Part shown: piece after piece, positions 19,165 through 27,868 of the stretch
Layout of the letters: each line of letters starts with the position of its first letter
Position numbering within the stretch: the first letter of the stretch is position 1
NCBI RefSeq assembly: GCF_959020145.1
Contig: NZ_CAUEQY010000001.1
Location: 1 to 64,000 of the forward strand
Direction: 5' to 3'
Source: an uncultured Bifidobacterium sp.
GTDB taxonomy: Bacteria; Actinomycetota; Actinomycetes; Actinomycetales; Bifidobacteriaceae
DNA length: 64,000 nt
The notes under the pieces: generated by a model
What the model saw: the letters and a program-made list of their open reading frames with translations, nothing else
What the model was told of the DNA's origin: nothing
Databases searched by the model: none
Translations under genes and position numbers: made by a program

Positions 19165-19539
19165 ATGGGAAAGGAACCAGACCCACACGCATACCATCCG
19201 AACGGCATGGACCTCAACGACGCGGCCGACATGAGGGATGAAGCGGAACAGGCATTCAACGACGCGCGCAAGACCAGAGGAAAACGCGACCTGCTGTACG
19301 TCGCGGTCATGGCCTGCGTCATCGTCATGCTCACCGGCGCCGTATGCGGAAGAAAGGACATCATCATCGCTTCCGCCGTCATCGCCGTCACGTTCTCATG
19401 CGCCGGAAGCCTGGCATGCTACCGCATGAAAAAATCACTCCACACCTACCACGAGAACAATGCCGTCCTCGAAAACGAACTCGACGCCGCCGACTACCAG
19501 AACATCATGGGATGCCCTCACCCCTGGAAAACATTCTGA
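19165..19539 (+). CDS. Small two-helix membrane protein
   Basis: 124 residues. An acidic/helical N-terminus (MDLNDAADMRDEAEQAF) precedes two adjacent membrane helices (LLYVAVMACVIVMLTGAV and IIIASAVIAVTFSCAGSL) and a soluble tail rich in Glu and Asp. AAAAAGGAAC precedes the ATG. It is the first gene after the integrase. No family recognised. Confidence 0.6.
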   Translation: MGKEPDPHAYHPNGMDLNDAADMRDEAEQAFNDARKTRGKRDLLYVAVMACVIVMLTGAVCGRKDIIIASAVIAVTFSCAGSLACYRMKKSLHTYHENNAVLENELDAADYQNIMGCPHPWKTF

Positions 19540-19701
19540 CCACGATTTTTACCCCCGATATCGTAAGCGGGACACGTGGAAACAATGAAGGAAACCGACG
19601 GGGGAAACATTAACAACAGCAGACTCTAACAATTCCCCCGACGGCGTTCCTTCAAAATCAAAACCTTTTCAGGAAATCGACTCCCAAAAGGATGAAAGCC
19701 G

Positions 19702-20124
19702 ATGAGGAACGGTCGAGGTCCACGGACGATACTCAGGTTCATCGCGATAATCGCGATGAACCTGTTCACCATCAATTGCGCCTGCTACATCGCAGTCACC
19801 GTATCCGCACACGCCGACCCACGTTTACTGCATCTCAGTCGAACGGTAGGAACGTTGTGCGGCATGATGGCGATCGCAATCACTCCGATCCTCCTCATCA
19901 CGGTCCTTGTCAATGGCATGGAGGAAGGAAAGAAACGACATGAGGAAAACAACGATGGCGCAGGTCGTGGAATTTGCCGGCCAACTCAACGCCACCCTGC
20001 AGAACATAAGCGAGGACGAGAACACGCACGGACTGGCCGAAGCGTACAACCGGCTCGCCCAGGTCATGGACGAGCTCTGCATTCCAATGCGCGAGGAAGA
20101 GGTTCTGGAACCCATCAGCCATGA
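19702..20124 (+). CDS. Two-helix membrane protein, probably frameshifted near its end
   Basis: The first 75 residues form a short basic N-terminus and two membrane helices (ILRFIAIIAMNLFTINCACY; LCGMMAIAITPILLITVLV). After about residue 80 the frame runs Arg/His-rich through the next gene for 185 bp. A one-base shift would end the protein at the TGA of 19941-19943, giving the ATGA overlap seen at other joins of this operon. So a frameshift (or a sequence error) in GGAAGGAAAGAAACG at 19923-19937 is likely and the true product would be about 80 residues. Confidence 0.45.
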   Translation: MRNGRGPRTILRFIAIIAMNLFTINCACYIAVTVSAHADPRLLHLSRTVGTLCGMMAIAITPILLITVLVNGMEEGKKRHEENNDGAGRGICRPTQRHPAEHKRGREHARTGRSVQPARPGHGRALHSNARGRGSGTHQP

Positions 20125-20287
20125 AGAAGCATGCGAAACAGCCGAAAGACTCTACCGTCAACTCATCGAGCAAGCCAAGGACCATACGACCATACGGCTC
20201 GCCCAAGCAATGAACCGCGCATGGGCGGAACTCACCGTCGTCGAAGGCCTTGACAGACTCGCACGGCCCCAAAGCAAGGACGAGTAA
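19940..20287 (+). CDS. Unknown helical protein
   Basis: 115 residues, all-helical and acidic (AQVVEFAGQLNATLQNISED ... AYNRLAQVMDELCI). ATG 19940 has GGAAGGAAAG upstream; an earlier ATG at 19907 lies inside the preceding gene. The stop overlaps the next start (TAATG). Part of the tight small-gene operon 19.7-22.9 kb. Confidence 0.6.
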   Translation: MRKTTMAQVVEFAGQLNATLQNISEDENTHGLAEAYNRLAQVMDELCIPMREEEVLEPISHEEACETAERLYRQLIEQAKDHTTIRLAQAMNRAWAELTVVEGLDRLARPQSKDE

Positions 20288-20493
20288 TGGGAAACGGAAC
20301 TCCATCGGATGAATACGAGTCCGTTGAAATGTGGTTCATGAGAAGGACGACCGACAGGCTGGTCAGGGAAAACTTCGAAATGACCGACAGGCTGGTCAAA
20401 GAGGACTTCACCATGAGAACCATAATCAACACCTCAGTACGGAAACTCAATGACATCCACCAGCAAATCAGCGGATTGAAAGAAGTCATATGA
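20287..20493 (+). CDS. Unknown 68-residue protein
   Basis: Contains a short internal repeat, TDRLVRENF / TDRLVKEDF, about 14 residues apart, and a helical tail. Start shares TAATG with the previous stop, and the stop overlaps the next start (ATGA at 20490). No family recognised. Confidence 0.55.
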   Translation: MGNGTPSDEYESVEMWFMRRTTDRLVRENFEMTDRLVKEDFTMRTIINTSVRKLNDIHQQISGLKEVI

Positions 20494-20882
20494 ACACGGA
20501 CGGAACACTATTCTCCATGAAGAAAAACAGCAGGGAAGCCGAGGCGATGTCGATGACGAGCTTCATGATCCCCATCGGACTGAAGCAGAAACTCAAAGAC
20601 CACGCCGCCAAGTTGGGTATCACGTCAACCAGCCTCATCATCGAAGGCATCAGACTCATCCTCGACCGGAAGGACGGTGCGACACCGCAACTGGAAGAGA
20701 TCGACACCACGGGCGCCGACGAATACGTCAAACGAAAAGCCATCAAAACACTATTGGAAGCCCATCTCACCACCGAATCGCCCGCGCAGGCATGGGCCCT
20801 CGCATACCGCGCCGCGTGGAACGATGCATTGGACTTCTGCATCCAAGCAGAACAGGCTCTCGACAAGAAGGAAGACAAATGA
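20490..20882 (+). CDS. Putative ribbon-helix-helix-like regulator
   Basis: 130 residues. MSMTSFMIPIGLKQKLKDHA (about 20-39) followed by KLGITSTSLIIEGIRLIL has the strand-helix-helix pattern of ribbon-helix-helix DNA-binding proteins. The C-terminal 70 residues are helical (AQAWALAYRAAWNDALDF). It may regulate this small-gene operon. It is coupled on both sides by ATGA overlaps. Confidence 0.55.
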   Translation: MNTDGTLFSMKKNSREAEAMSMTSFMIPIGLKQKLKDHAAKLGITSTSLIIEGIRLILDRKDGATPQLEEIDTTGADEYVKRKAIKTLLEAHLTTESPAQAWALAYRAAWNDALDFCIQAEQALDKKEDK

Positions 20883-21082
20883 GCGAAGAAGAACGCATCT
20901 GGGCCAACGCGTTGAGCGACGCGATCGAACCAGCGAACGAATACGCACGAAAAATAAAGGACCGTTACCTGGTAACAGCCAAAAACGACATGTACGGAAT
21001 CGACCAGACGATGAACATCATCAGCCAGGCATATCTCGCCGGAGTGGAACACCAAGCCGAGGCCTGCATGGGAAAGGCATGA
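20879..21082 (+). CDS. Unknown 67-residue protein
   Basis: A helical soluble protein beginning MSEEERIWANALSDAIEPAN and ending EHQAEACMGKA. The start is set by the ATGA overlap with the preceding stop. A longer frame upstream is only a shadow of that gene. No family recognised. Confidence 0.55.
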   Translation: MSEEERIWANALSDAIEPANEYARKIKDRYLVTAKNDMYGIDQTMNIISQAYLAGVEHQAEACMGKA

Positions 21083-21089
21083 CTCCGCC

Positions 21090-21509
21090 ATGAACGCCCA
21101 AAGGACGTCGGCAGAAGAAACCGAAAGGACCCTACGCGCGGAAAGCGTTCTTTCGGACGATCGCCTTCCCGTCAAATGGGATGGCGAATACATCTATTGG
21201 GCGGACACGTGGACCGACACCATGCCGTTCCTGTGCGGGAACAACAACCCGTTAAAGGATCAGGCATGCCCCGGCACGGACGAACGCAGACGATGGAAAC
21301 AATACAGGCCCCACCTGTGGAGGCCGAGGACCATCAACGGCCGTACCACCCAAAGCAAACTAAGACTGATGCGGTGCGGAGTCTGCGGACTGACCCTTGT
21401 GGAGGAACATCCACTCAACGGAGGAAAGGAAACGGTCTGGCGGTTGGACGAATCCGACTATGGGCCGGAAGGCAGCCACCCCGTCATCCAAGGAGAACTC
21501 GACATCTAA
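21090..21509 (+). CDS. Unknown protein with a possible zinc ribbon
   Basis: 139 residues. Paired cysteines in MPFLCGNNNPLKDQAC and LMRCGVCGLTL could bind zinc, and a WDGEYIYWADTW segment is unusually rich in Trp and Tyr. No strong RBS is seen. Same orientation as neighbours, 7 bp after the previous stop. Function unknown. Confidence 0.5.
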   Translation: MNAQRTSAEETERTLRAESVLSDDRLPVKWDGEYIYWADTWTDTMPFLCGNNNPLKDQACPGTDERRRWKQYRPHLWRPRTINGRTTQSKLRLMRCGVCGLTLVEEHPLNGGKETVWRLDESDYGPEGSHPVIQGELDI

Positions 21510-21547
21510 AAAAACAAAGCCGGCTCATTCCGGCGGAAAGGACAGAA

Positions 21548-21838
21548 ATGATAGGAATGACCAGACCGAAAGCAAAAGACCGTCCACGTGGTAAGCCGTT
21601 CGACGAGCCGGAACGCAAATACCTATGCAGTCTCGACATCATCGACGCATGCACCGAGAAAAGAATCACCTGGAACAAAACCTTCATCGAATACGCCGAA
21701 AAGGAACTCGAAGCAGGCTCCCGACCGGTTGACATTTTCCGTGGAGCGGGAGTCGGACCGGAACTCATCGGACGGAAACGCATAGAACGATGCGTGGCGC
21801 GATGGCGGGCCAAGATCAAGAAAGAGGAACGGCAATGA
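21548..21838 (+). CDS. Small protein with a possible helix-turn-helix
   Basis: 96 residues; ATG 21548 has AAAGGA upstream. The C-terminal half (RPVDIFRGAGVGPELIGRKR then IERCVARWRAKI) resembles the HTH of transposase or phage regulatory proteins that choose a start site for a helix of Arg/Trp. The frame is open far upstream, but that is a shadow of the preceding gene. The stop overlaps the next start (ATGA). Confidence 0.5.
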   Translation: MIGMTRPKAKDRPRGKPFDEPERKYLCSLDIIDACTEKRITWNKTFIEYAEKELEAGSRPVDIFRGAGVGPELIGRKRIERCVARWRAKIKKEERQ

Positions 21839-22044
21839 GCGTCCGGAACGACGACAACATAATCAAATCCCTGGTCATCCTCGCCGTCTGCATAGTCGCG
21901 ATGCTGATGGTCTGCACGGAATGCGCGCTACTGCCACAATACGGTTGGCTATGGCTCATCCTCCTGCTCATCCTCGCCATCGCCGCGGTGTTCAGCGTGG
22001 TGATGGGCATCAAAACATGGCTGGACGAACACGGAAGGAAATAG
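21835..22044 (+). CDS. Small membrane protein
   Basis: 69 residues with two hydrophobic helices (SLVILAVCIVAMLMVCTECA and WLWLILLLILAIAAVFSVVM) and a short charged tail (WLDEHGRK). Start fixed by the ATGA overlap. No family recognised. Confidence 0.6.
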   Translation: MSVRNDDNIIKSLVILAVCIVAMLMVCTECALLPQYGWLWLILLLILAIAAVFSVVMGIKTWLDEHGRK

Positions 22045-22052
22045 GATCGATC

Positions 22053-22496
22053 ATGGAAGAACATGCCGGAAAACTCTGGTTCGGCATATGCGCGGGACGT
22101 ACGGTGCCTTCGGCACGTCTCGCCCTCGCAGGAACACGGATCACCGCGCTGGACAAGACCAACACGGTCATGGAATGCTTCATGGACCCTTCCGTCGCCA
22201 AGAATCCCGACCCCGTATGGGCGGCATGCCATGCGATGGACATGACATTGACCGGGCCGCGAATACCCGAAGACGTCGTACCCAGCCTGCCGCAGGCCAT
22301 ATGGGTGGAATTCATGGGAATCGACGAGAAACCCGACAGCGACGATTACGAGATCGCCGTCGACCTGGTCGCCGGCGACTTCTACTACAGTCCGAACCTC
22401 AAGGACGACGGCAACCGCAAAGGATTCGCACTCTGCGTCCAACACCTCACCGACTACATCGCCAGCCAGATGGACGAGAAGAAATCCCATGATTGA
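22053..22496 (+). CDS. Unknown soluble protein
   Basis: 147 residues, start ATG 22053 with GGAAATAGGA upstream. Contains LWFGICAGRTVPSARLALAG and an acidic FMGIDEKPDSDDYEIAVDLV segment. No family recognised. The next small gene starts inside its end. Confidence 0.5.
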   Translation: MEEHAGKLWFGICAGRTVPSARLALAGTRITALDKTNTVMECFMDPSVAKNPDPVWAACHAMDMTLTGPRIPEDVVPSLPQAIWVEFMGIDEKPDSDDYEIAVDLVAGDFYYSPNLKDDGNRKGFALCVQHLTDYIASQMDEKKSHD

Positions 22497-22608
22497 ACCT
22501 GCAAGCACGCTCGACATGGACGACGATATCCGCGGCCGCATGATCGCGAGATGCGTGGCATACATGACGCAACGGAAGATCCCGATACGGGACACACACG
22601 GGCGGTGA
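22489..22608 (+). CDS. 39-residue gene in a coupled chain
   Basis: Starts at ATG 22489, seven bases before the end of the previous gene, and stops at 22608 overlapping the GTG of the next gene. Peptide begins MIEPASTLDMDDDIRGRM and is soluble. Support comes from the two-sided overlap only; there is no homology. Confidence 0.4.
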   Translation: MIEPASTLDMDDDIRGRMIARCVAYMTQRKIPIRDTHGR

Positions 22609-22865
22609 CCTGCCTGCTGGCCTCCAACGCCGGCCGGATCGACGGGGCCACGAACGTGAAGGTACGCAGCTACCTTACGGACACGCCGGCCGAAACGTTC
22701 CAATCATTGGAAACGATGAAACAATGGATGGGCGTGCGCAAGGCCCTGGAATACGCCGCGATCGGAAGAATCGAACCCGACAAGTCGTCCGGACTGGCCG
22801 GAACGCCGGACGAGACCGGCACCCTCATCCGATACTTCATACTGACCTTCATCGACCGGAACTAA
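22605..22865 (+). CDS. Unknown protein, GTG start
   Basis: 86 residues. GTG 22605 overlaps the preceding stop (GTGA), and the first residues MTCLLASNAGRIDGATNVKV lead into a helical domain (SLETMKQWMGVRKALEYA). The frame is open further upstream to 22551, but the coupled GTG is the likelier start. Last gene of the small-gene operon. Confidence 0.5.
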   Translation: MTCLLASNAGRIDGATNVKVRSYLTDTPAETFQSLETMKQWMGVRKALEYAAIGRIEPDKSSGLAGTPDETGTLIRYFILTFIDRN

Positions 22866-22919
22866 CCGACGTGACGCAAGGCCTATGCGCCGAACCTAAA
22901 AAGCATGGCGCATGGGCCG

Positions 22920-23792
22920 TTAGTCCTTCGGATATCCGATCAGCTCATGGTCCGTCCAATCAACAAGCCGACCATCGATACGGTCCACGTCCAACAGCCA
23001 CACCTCGTCGCGCCGCGGATTGAAGAAACCCAACCGCCGGACCATCCGATACTCGTCATGCACGGAATGCAATCCCATACGCCAGTAGACCAGCAACTGC
23101 AACGTGTACATGGGATTCGGCCTATAGGAGCTCACCTTGAAATCCCACAACGTGTCAGCGGTGAGGAAATCGCCACTACCCGACGTGATCCGGTCCGTAT
23201 ACCCGCCCTCGAAGTCGAAACCGTCCCACACGACCGGACCATACTCGTCGAAAAAGGCACGCGACCGGGCCACCATACGCGTGAGATTGAAATACGTCGC
23301 ATCATCCGGAACCATGCGCCGCGGACGCCAATACTGCGGTCCACGACGCGACGCCGCATCGAAATCAAGCAGCAGGCACGCTGCACGCGCCGACGCGGGA
23401 GAGAAATCCGTCACACGGGACAGCAGGGACTCCGCGTATTCGCCCTGTCCGACCAGCCGCGCACCCAACAAGGGAACATGGAACGCGACCCGCACGGGAG
23501 TGCCCATCGCCACACGGGTCATGTAATCCACATACAATCCCGCAAGATCGGGCGGAACGGTCTCCATACTCCGCGGATACAGGCTTTTCCGGTCGGCGAG
23601 TCCGACCCTGTCGAACAAGGACAAGGGCAGCAGGCCCTCCGGCGGCTGGGAGACCAGACGGATACGCGTGGTCACGGGCATGGGATGACGGCGGCGTTCC
23701 CTCTCGCGACGCGCGGCATCCTCCGCCTCCAACTGGCCGACCGGACGCAGATCCATCCCAGTGGAACCATCGAACCCGTAGAAACGCGGCAT
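22920..23792 (-). CDS. PD-(D/E)XK nuclease-superfamily-like protein
   Basis: A 290-residue protein. The C-terminal half reads GGYTDRI, then SGDFLTADTLWDFKVS, then LQLLVYWRMGLHS. That is the D - (D/E)xK pattern (DFK) followed by a Q/YxxxY helix, as in RecB/Cas4-like nuclease folds. The N-terminal part has no recognised domain. Transcribed opposite to its neighbours and convergent with the small-gene operon. It is a single gene, so a stand-alone DNA-processing or defence role is possible. The nuclease call rests on motif shape only. Confidence 0.6.
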   Translation of the reverse strand: MPRFYGFDGSTGMDLRPVGQLEAEDAARRERERRRHPMPVTTRIRLVSQPPEGLLPLSLFDRVGLADRKSLYPRSMETVPPDLAGLYVDYMTRVAMGTPVRVAFHVPLLGARLVGQGEYAESLLSRVTDFSPASARAACLLLDFDAASRRGPQYWRPRRMVPDDATYFNLTRMVARSRAFFDEYGPVVWDGFDFEGGYTDRITSGSGDFLTADTLWDFKVSSYRPNPMYTLQLLVYWRMGLHSVHDEYRMVRRLGFFNPRRDEVWLLDVDRIDGRLVDWTDHELIGYPKD

Positions 23793-23924
23793 GCGAACCT
23801 CCCTATGGAATCGTCACGCGCCCGCAGGCCCATCGACTGCGGATAACGGGAAAACGTTCCACGGGAGCATCGGATAAGCGTTGCATGTCCGGAAGATGCA
23901 ACACTTAAAACAATCCAAAACAAA

Positions 23925-23980
23925 TATCACAGTATTGTGATATACTGGTCTGTGTCGGGAGGGCACAGGCCGAGCCCGAA
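23925..23980 (+). promoter_or_regulatory. Operator/promoter/leader-hairpin element A
   Basis: Palindrome tatcacagtattgtgata (23925-23942) overlapped by a -10 box TATACT (23941-23946). A 5' hairpin with stem tcggg / cccga (23955-23959 / 23975-23979) encloses the loop word GGGCACAGGCC. The recQ-like gene follows. The same arrangement recurs at 31255 and 33760. Confidence 0.75.
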
Positions 23981-24001
23981 ACGGAAGAAGGAAACCCGCA
24001 C

Positions 24002-25627
24002 ATGATGAAAGTCAACATCCTCGAAACCGACACCGGACGCATCCGCGAAGACGAACTGCGCGACTGGTCCCAAGCCGCGCTCAACCAGCTCGACAAGGCC
24101 TACGGCTACAAGTCCTTCCGCCCGGGCCAGCTCGAAGCCGTCAACACCATCCTCAACGACCGCGACCTGATCGCCGTCATGCCGACCGGCAGTGGAAAAA
24201 GCGTCTGCTACCAGCTTCCCGCGATGCGCGAAGGCCATCTCGCGCTCGTCGTGTCCCCATTGCGCGCCCTCATGCGAGACCAGGTGCAGGCGTTGCAGGC
24301 CAGGGGAGTGGCCGCGGCCCTCATCGACAGCGGAGTGACCCCGAAGCAACGCCAAAGCATCTACGCCATGGCCCACGGCGGAGGACTCCGCATCCTCTAC
24401 GTCGCACCCGAACGCCTGTTCGCAGACGATTTCCTGTTCTTCAGCCAATCCACACGCATCGACCTGATCGCCGTGGACGAGGCCCACTGCGTACTCCAAT
24501 GGGGCCACGACTTCCGCCCGAACTACCTCAAAATCGGCGAATTCATCGCCGGACTGCCCACGCGCCCGGTAGTGGCCGCGTTCACCGCGACCGCGACCCG
24601 CCGGCAGGTGCCGGAAATCGCCCACGCACTGGGGCTCGACAATCCCATCATGCTCGGCACGGGCTTCGACCGTCCCAACATCCGATTCGACACGATCGAA
24701 CTCAAGCCGGCCGCGCGGAAGAAATTCATCACCAACTGGGCGAAAGCCAAGCAGGGAAGCGGCATCGTCTACTGCACCACCATCCGCCGCTGCGACGAGC
24801 TCGCCGAAACCCTGCGCGAGGCCGGCATCGACGCGGAAGCGTTCTACGCGCCCCTCACCGACAAGGAGAAGGCACGCATCCAAGACGGATTCCTAACCGG
24901 CTCGCCACGCGTGATCTGCGCGACCACCGCGTTCGGCATGGGCGTCGACAAGCCCGACGTACGCTGGGTCGTCAACGACGGCCCCTGCGAAAGCCTGGAA
25001 GCGTTCTACCAGGAAGCGGGACGCGCGGGAAGAGACGGCAAACCAGCACGAAGCGTCATGCTGTGGACCGGCGGCGACTTCGCCGACTGGAGGCGCCGCC
25101 TCGCCGACAACGCGGGAAACGCGCTCGAAGACCCGAAGGGCCGCGCCAAGGCCCAACAGGCCGCGTTCGACCGTCTCCACGCCATGAGCCGCTACTGCGA
25201 AACCGACCAATGCCTTCGCGGCGTCATCCTCGACTATTTCGGCGACACCGACCACGAGGAATACTGCGACAACTGCGGAAACTGCACGTACGTGCAGGAC
25301 TGCGACCCGACCATCCAGGCAAGCCATTCCACGAAAAAGAAGAACGGGAAGGGAAGCGTCCAGGACACCGAGGTAATCGACACGACGATAGTCAGGTTCG
25401 TCTACGCGCGCGAACGCCTGCTCGGCTTCGGATACGGCATCCGCAAGACCATCCGCAGTCTCGTCGGCGATACCGGCGAAGGCGTGGACGACAGGGGAAT
25501 CGGCGAATTGGAAGGATACGGCGCCCTCGAAAACGTGGACGAGGACGTCATCGAAGCACGCATCCACACGCTCATCGACGACGGAACCATCTACGTAGGC
25601 CAATACCACACGCTACTGGAGCCATGA
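24002..25627 (+). CDS. RecQ-family ATP-dependent DNA helicase
   Basis: A 541-residue 3'-5' helicase. RecQ motif 0 is YGYKSFRPGQLEAV, Walker A is MPTGSGKSVCYQLP, then AVDEAHC (DEAH-type box), TATATRRQVPEIA, GFDRPNIRF, ATTAFGMGVDKPDV and QEAGRAGRDG (motif VI). A zinc-binding cysteine set follows near residues 395-430: CETDQCLR and YCDNCGNCT. No HRDC domain is seen. The two ATGs at 24002/24005 have GAAGGAAAC upstream. Its role in the element is probably replication or processing of transferred DNA. A small regulator overlaps downstream. Confidence 0.93.
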   Translation: MMKVNILETDTGRIREDELRDWSQAALNQLDKAYGYKSFRPGQLEAVNTILNDRDLIAVMPTGSGKSVCYQLPAMREGHLALVVSPLRALMRDQVQALQARGVAAALIDSGVTPKQRQSIYAMAHGGGLRILYVAPERLFADDFLFFSQSTRIDLIAVDEAHCVLQWGHDFRPNYLKIGEFIAGLPTRPVVAAFTATATRRQVPEIAHALGLDNPIMLGTGFDRPNIRFDTIELKPAARKKFITNWAKAKQGSGIVYCTTIRRCDELAETLREAGIDAEAFYAPLTDKEKARIQDGFLTGSPRVICATTAFGMGVDKPDVRWVVNDGPCESLEAFYQEAGRAGRDGKPARSVMLWTGGDFADWRRRLADNAGNALEDPKGRAKAQQAAFDRLHAMSRYCETDQCLRGVILDYFGDTDHEEYCDNCGNCTYVQDCDPTIQASHSTKKKNGKGSVQDTEVIDTTIVRFVYARERLLGFGYGIRKTIRSLVGDTGEGVDDRGIGELEGYGALENVDEDVIEARIHTLIDDGTIYVGQYHTLLEP

Positions 25628-25628
25628 A

Positions 25629-25841
25629 ATGGGAAAAAGAACATCGAAACTCGCCGAACTCCGCAAACAGGCCGGCCTCAGCCAGGTCGAACTCGCAGAA
25701 TTGAGCCACATCAGACAATCCAGGATCAGCGAATTCGAGACCGGACGCTACTCCACGGCCAACATGAGCCTGAAAACCGCGGCCAACCTCGCCCGCGCGC
25801 TGGGAGCACACGCCGAAGACCTGCTGGAAGACAATGAATGA
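25629..25841 (+). CDS. XRE-family helix-turn-helix regulator
   Basis: 70 residues, almost all one Cro/C1-type domain: KLAELRKQAGLSQVELAELS then HIRQSRISEFETGRYSTAN, with the second helix and recognition helix intact. It starts 1 bp after the recQ stop and must be co-transcribed with it. Being the only regulator under element A, it is the best candidate for the protein that binds TATCACA-N4-TGTGATA. Confidence 0.88.
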   Translation: MGKRTSKLAELRKQAGLSQVELAELSHIRQSRISEFETGRYSTANMSLKTAANLARALGAHAEDLLEDNE

Positions 25842-25911
25842 CGCCTAAACCACTGCCTAACTGCTGACGATACGGACATATCTCCGCCTGTTTTTGCCTG
25901 TTTTTGCGGCC

Positions 25912-26109
25912 CTATTCGGTTTCGCGTCCAACACCGGCTTCCCCGGCGGCAATCTGGATCACGCCGCGGGCCTTGGATATGTCGTCGAGGGAGGCCTGAA
26001 GGAGCGTAGAATCGCCGGTCTCGGCCATCGCGTTGAAGTACGCGATGGCGTCCTCATCGCTCTCGATGTATTCGCCGGCATCGAATTCGCTAATGTTCGT
26101 CACAAGCAT
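25912..26109 (-). pseudogene. Truncated HigA-type addiction-module antitoxin
   Basis: 65 residues matching the start of the COG3636 antitoxin family: ITTF-like NISEFDAGEYIESDED, then YFNAMAETGDSTLLQASLDD and KARGVIQIAAGEAGVGRE. Family members continue GRESLYKAL and complete a helix-turn-helix; here the frame stops at GRETE. No partner toxin gene is visible upstream or downstream. Reading it as a remnant is more likely than as a shortened functional protein. Confidence 0.65.
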
Positions 26110-26157
26110 TTCCTACGCCTCTTTTAAATCCATGTGGTTTTCTTGAGATTCGATCCG

Positions 26158-26604
26158 TTAACGGAGCAGGTCGAACTGGTAGTCGCGGCCATCATCCAAC
26201 GAGTCCGCAGCACGGACCACCGCGTCATTCCAAATGCTCGCAGGCCATCCCGCCATCTTCGGGAACGCATGGGCGAACGCGCGGTCGGACCTGTACATCG
26301 GCACATGCACCACGCCTTCCACATCCGGTTCCAATCCACGCAGGAAAGGCACCGCCCACCGGCATAACGCGTCACGTACCTGGCCGATACGATCCAGGAT
26401 TTCGGGCAGGGAGTCCTGCACCCAATACGGCGGAGTGTCATGACCATTCACGCCTTCCTCCCAACGGGAGACCGTATGCTGGCCCACCGGCCGCGGATCA
26501 GCCGGATCCTTCGGCGAAAGCAAACCGATGCACACGCCCAGATCGGTCTGGCTCAATCCGAGCTGCCGACGGCGGGTCTCCAATTCGATGCAAGTGAACG
26601 CCAT
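26158..26604 (-). CDS. XRE-family regulator with C-terminal domain
   Basis: 148 residues. The N-terminal helix-turn-helix spans about residues 6-55: LETRRRQLGLSQTDLGVCIG, then QHTVSRWEEGVNGHDTPPYW, with an insertion (LLSPKDPADPRPVG) before the recognition helix. The C-terminal 80 residues carry no known motif but are rich in Trp and Tyr. DUF1870-like proteins have this shape. No strong Shine-Dalgarno is seen at the start (26604). Confidence 0.7.
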   Translation of the reverse strand: MAFTCIELETRRRQLGLSQTDLGVCIGLLSPKDPADPRPVGQHTVSRWEEGVNGHDTPPYWVQDSLPEILDRIGQVRDALCRWAVPFLRGLEPDVEGVVHVPMYRSDRAFAHAFPKMAGWPASIWNDAVVRAADSLDDGRDYQFDLLR

Positions 26605-26850
26605 GGCTCTTCTCCACTCCCTGTTTCCGAAAAAAGGCGGGACCGGGCACGGCAGAAGCCATCCCGGAAAACAAATCCCATCGGGGATTCTAACACGTGG
26701 GAAAAAGACGGCCCCTCCGGAAATTTTTGAACGTGAACATCCGTGAAAAACGGATTAATCCCAAATTGAGAAATTATAGGATGAGTGCTCCGGAGGGAAA
26801 CCGTCTCGACGATACCACGTGTACGGCCACCGATATCAGCCGGCCACATG

Positions 26851-27118
26851 GCCGGGAACAACGGACCCTCCGCTGACGCTTCGGGGCAAGCCCGACAACG
26901 GAACATGCCCCGCCATGCCCATGCGCGGCGGGGCCTGGAAACGGAGCGGCGCACAGGCGCGCCGCCATCCACTGTTTTCTTTTGGACCGTTTGCCTACGG
27001 CAAGGATCGTAACCGCCTCCACGTCCGCGCCACGCGGTCCGGCCCCCAAGGGATCCGTCGTGCTCGCGGACGCTCCGACGGCTAACGCTATCGCTCGACC
27101 AAACGGTCCGAAAGAAAA
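26851..27118 (+). repeat. Long structured repeat, copy 1
   Basis: Shares with copies 2 and 3 an upstream GC-rich block (GCCCCGCC...GGCGGGGC hairpin) and, at 26975-27118, a 144-nt hairpin whose outer arms are ttttcttttggaccgtttg and caaacggtccgaaagaaaa. Inner helices include CGTCCGCG/CGCGGACG. It ends 35 bp before ATG 27154, and an AAGGAG RBS lies between them. The apical stem is weaker here than in the other copies. Confidence 0.85.
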
Positions 27119-27153
27119 AATCAGGGACCGATTCAATCCAAGGAGACACGAAC

Positions 27154-27795
27154 ATGAACGACAGCATCAAGCATTCCGACGATGAGGTAGTCTGCGCCGT
27201 CACCTACACGTGGGGACAGGTCAAGACGTTTCTGAAGGAACATGGCAGATGCGCGACGGACTCCAACGCCGAGGCATTGCTCGCGGAATGCGGCAATGGA
27301 AGCATCGAAACAGGCAAGGACAACCTGTTCTGCGACGCATACGACGAAATCGAACAGTGCCTTTACACTTCGCTGACCACCGCCAGCCTGCCCGACAGAC
27401 CATGGTACGACCGTCCGAACAGTGAATGGGTGTACGACCGTGAGGAACCAGCCGACCATCATGATGCCGACGAGGACGAAGCATGGTACGGCACATACTG
27501 CCATGTCGGCATCCACGGCGGAAACCAATGCCGGTGCTGCAACACCTGCTCACAATGCGGCAGGCACATGTGCGAGGCGTGCACCGTCCGATGCTCCACG
27601 TGCGGCAGCGTCATCTGCGACAATGACGCGAGTGAGACCAAGGACGGCGAATGGGAGTGCGTCGAATGCGAACGCGAGCACGATCCCGAGAAAAGCCGTC
27701 TGCTCGACGCCCTCGAAAACTATCAGGGCACGATACGCAGCGAGAAGGCCGAGAGCGAACGCCGCATCATCCTCGGCTTCATCGACAGCCTCTGA
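27154..27795 (+). CDS. Cysteine-rich protein, possible zinc-ribbon/RING-like
   Basis: 213 residues. A cysteine/histidine cluster lies at about 120-175: GGNQCRCCNTCSQCGRHMC, then EACTVRCSTCGSVIC and ECVECE. The pattern resembles double zinc ribbons or treble-clef modules. The N-terminal 100 residues are acidic and helical, and the C-terminal tail is coiled-coil-like. It has an AAGGAG RBS and sits just after structured repeat copy 1. Function unknown. Confidence 0.65.
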   Translation: MNDSIKHSDDEVVCAVTYTWGQVKTFLKEHGRCATDSNAEALLAECGNGSIETGKDNLFCDAYDEIEQCLYTSLTTASLPDRPWYDRPNSEWVYDREEPADHHDADEDEAWYGTYCHVGIHGGNQCRCCNTCSQCGRHMCEACTVRCSTCGSVICDNDASETKDGEWECVECEREHDPEKSRLLDALENYQGTIRSEKAESERRIILGFIDSL

Positions 27796-27868
27796 AAAAA
27801 GATTGGGGGTTGCCATCCATCCGTGACGGGTCGGCAAACCCCATAGATTCCGGAAAAGGAGGAAAGAC

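Noticed and set aside
22905..23846. Plus-strand open frame across the PD-(D/E)XK gene
   Set aside because: Its sequence is Arg/His-rich shadow; the minus-strand product has the nuclease-like motifs.
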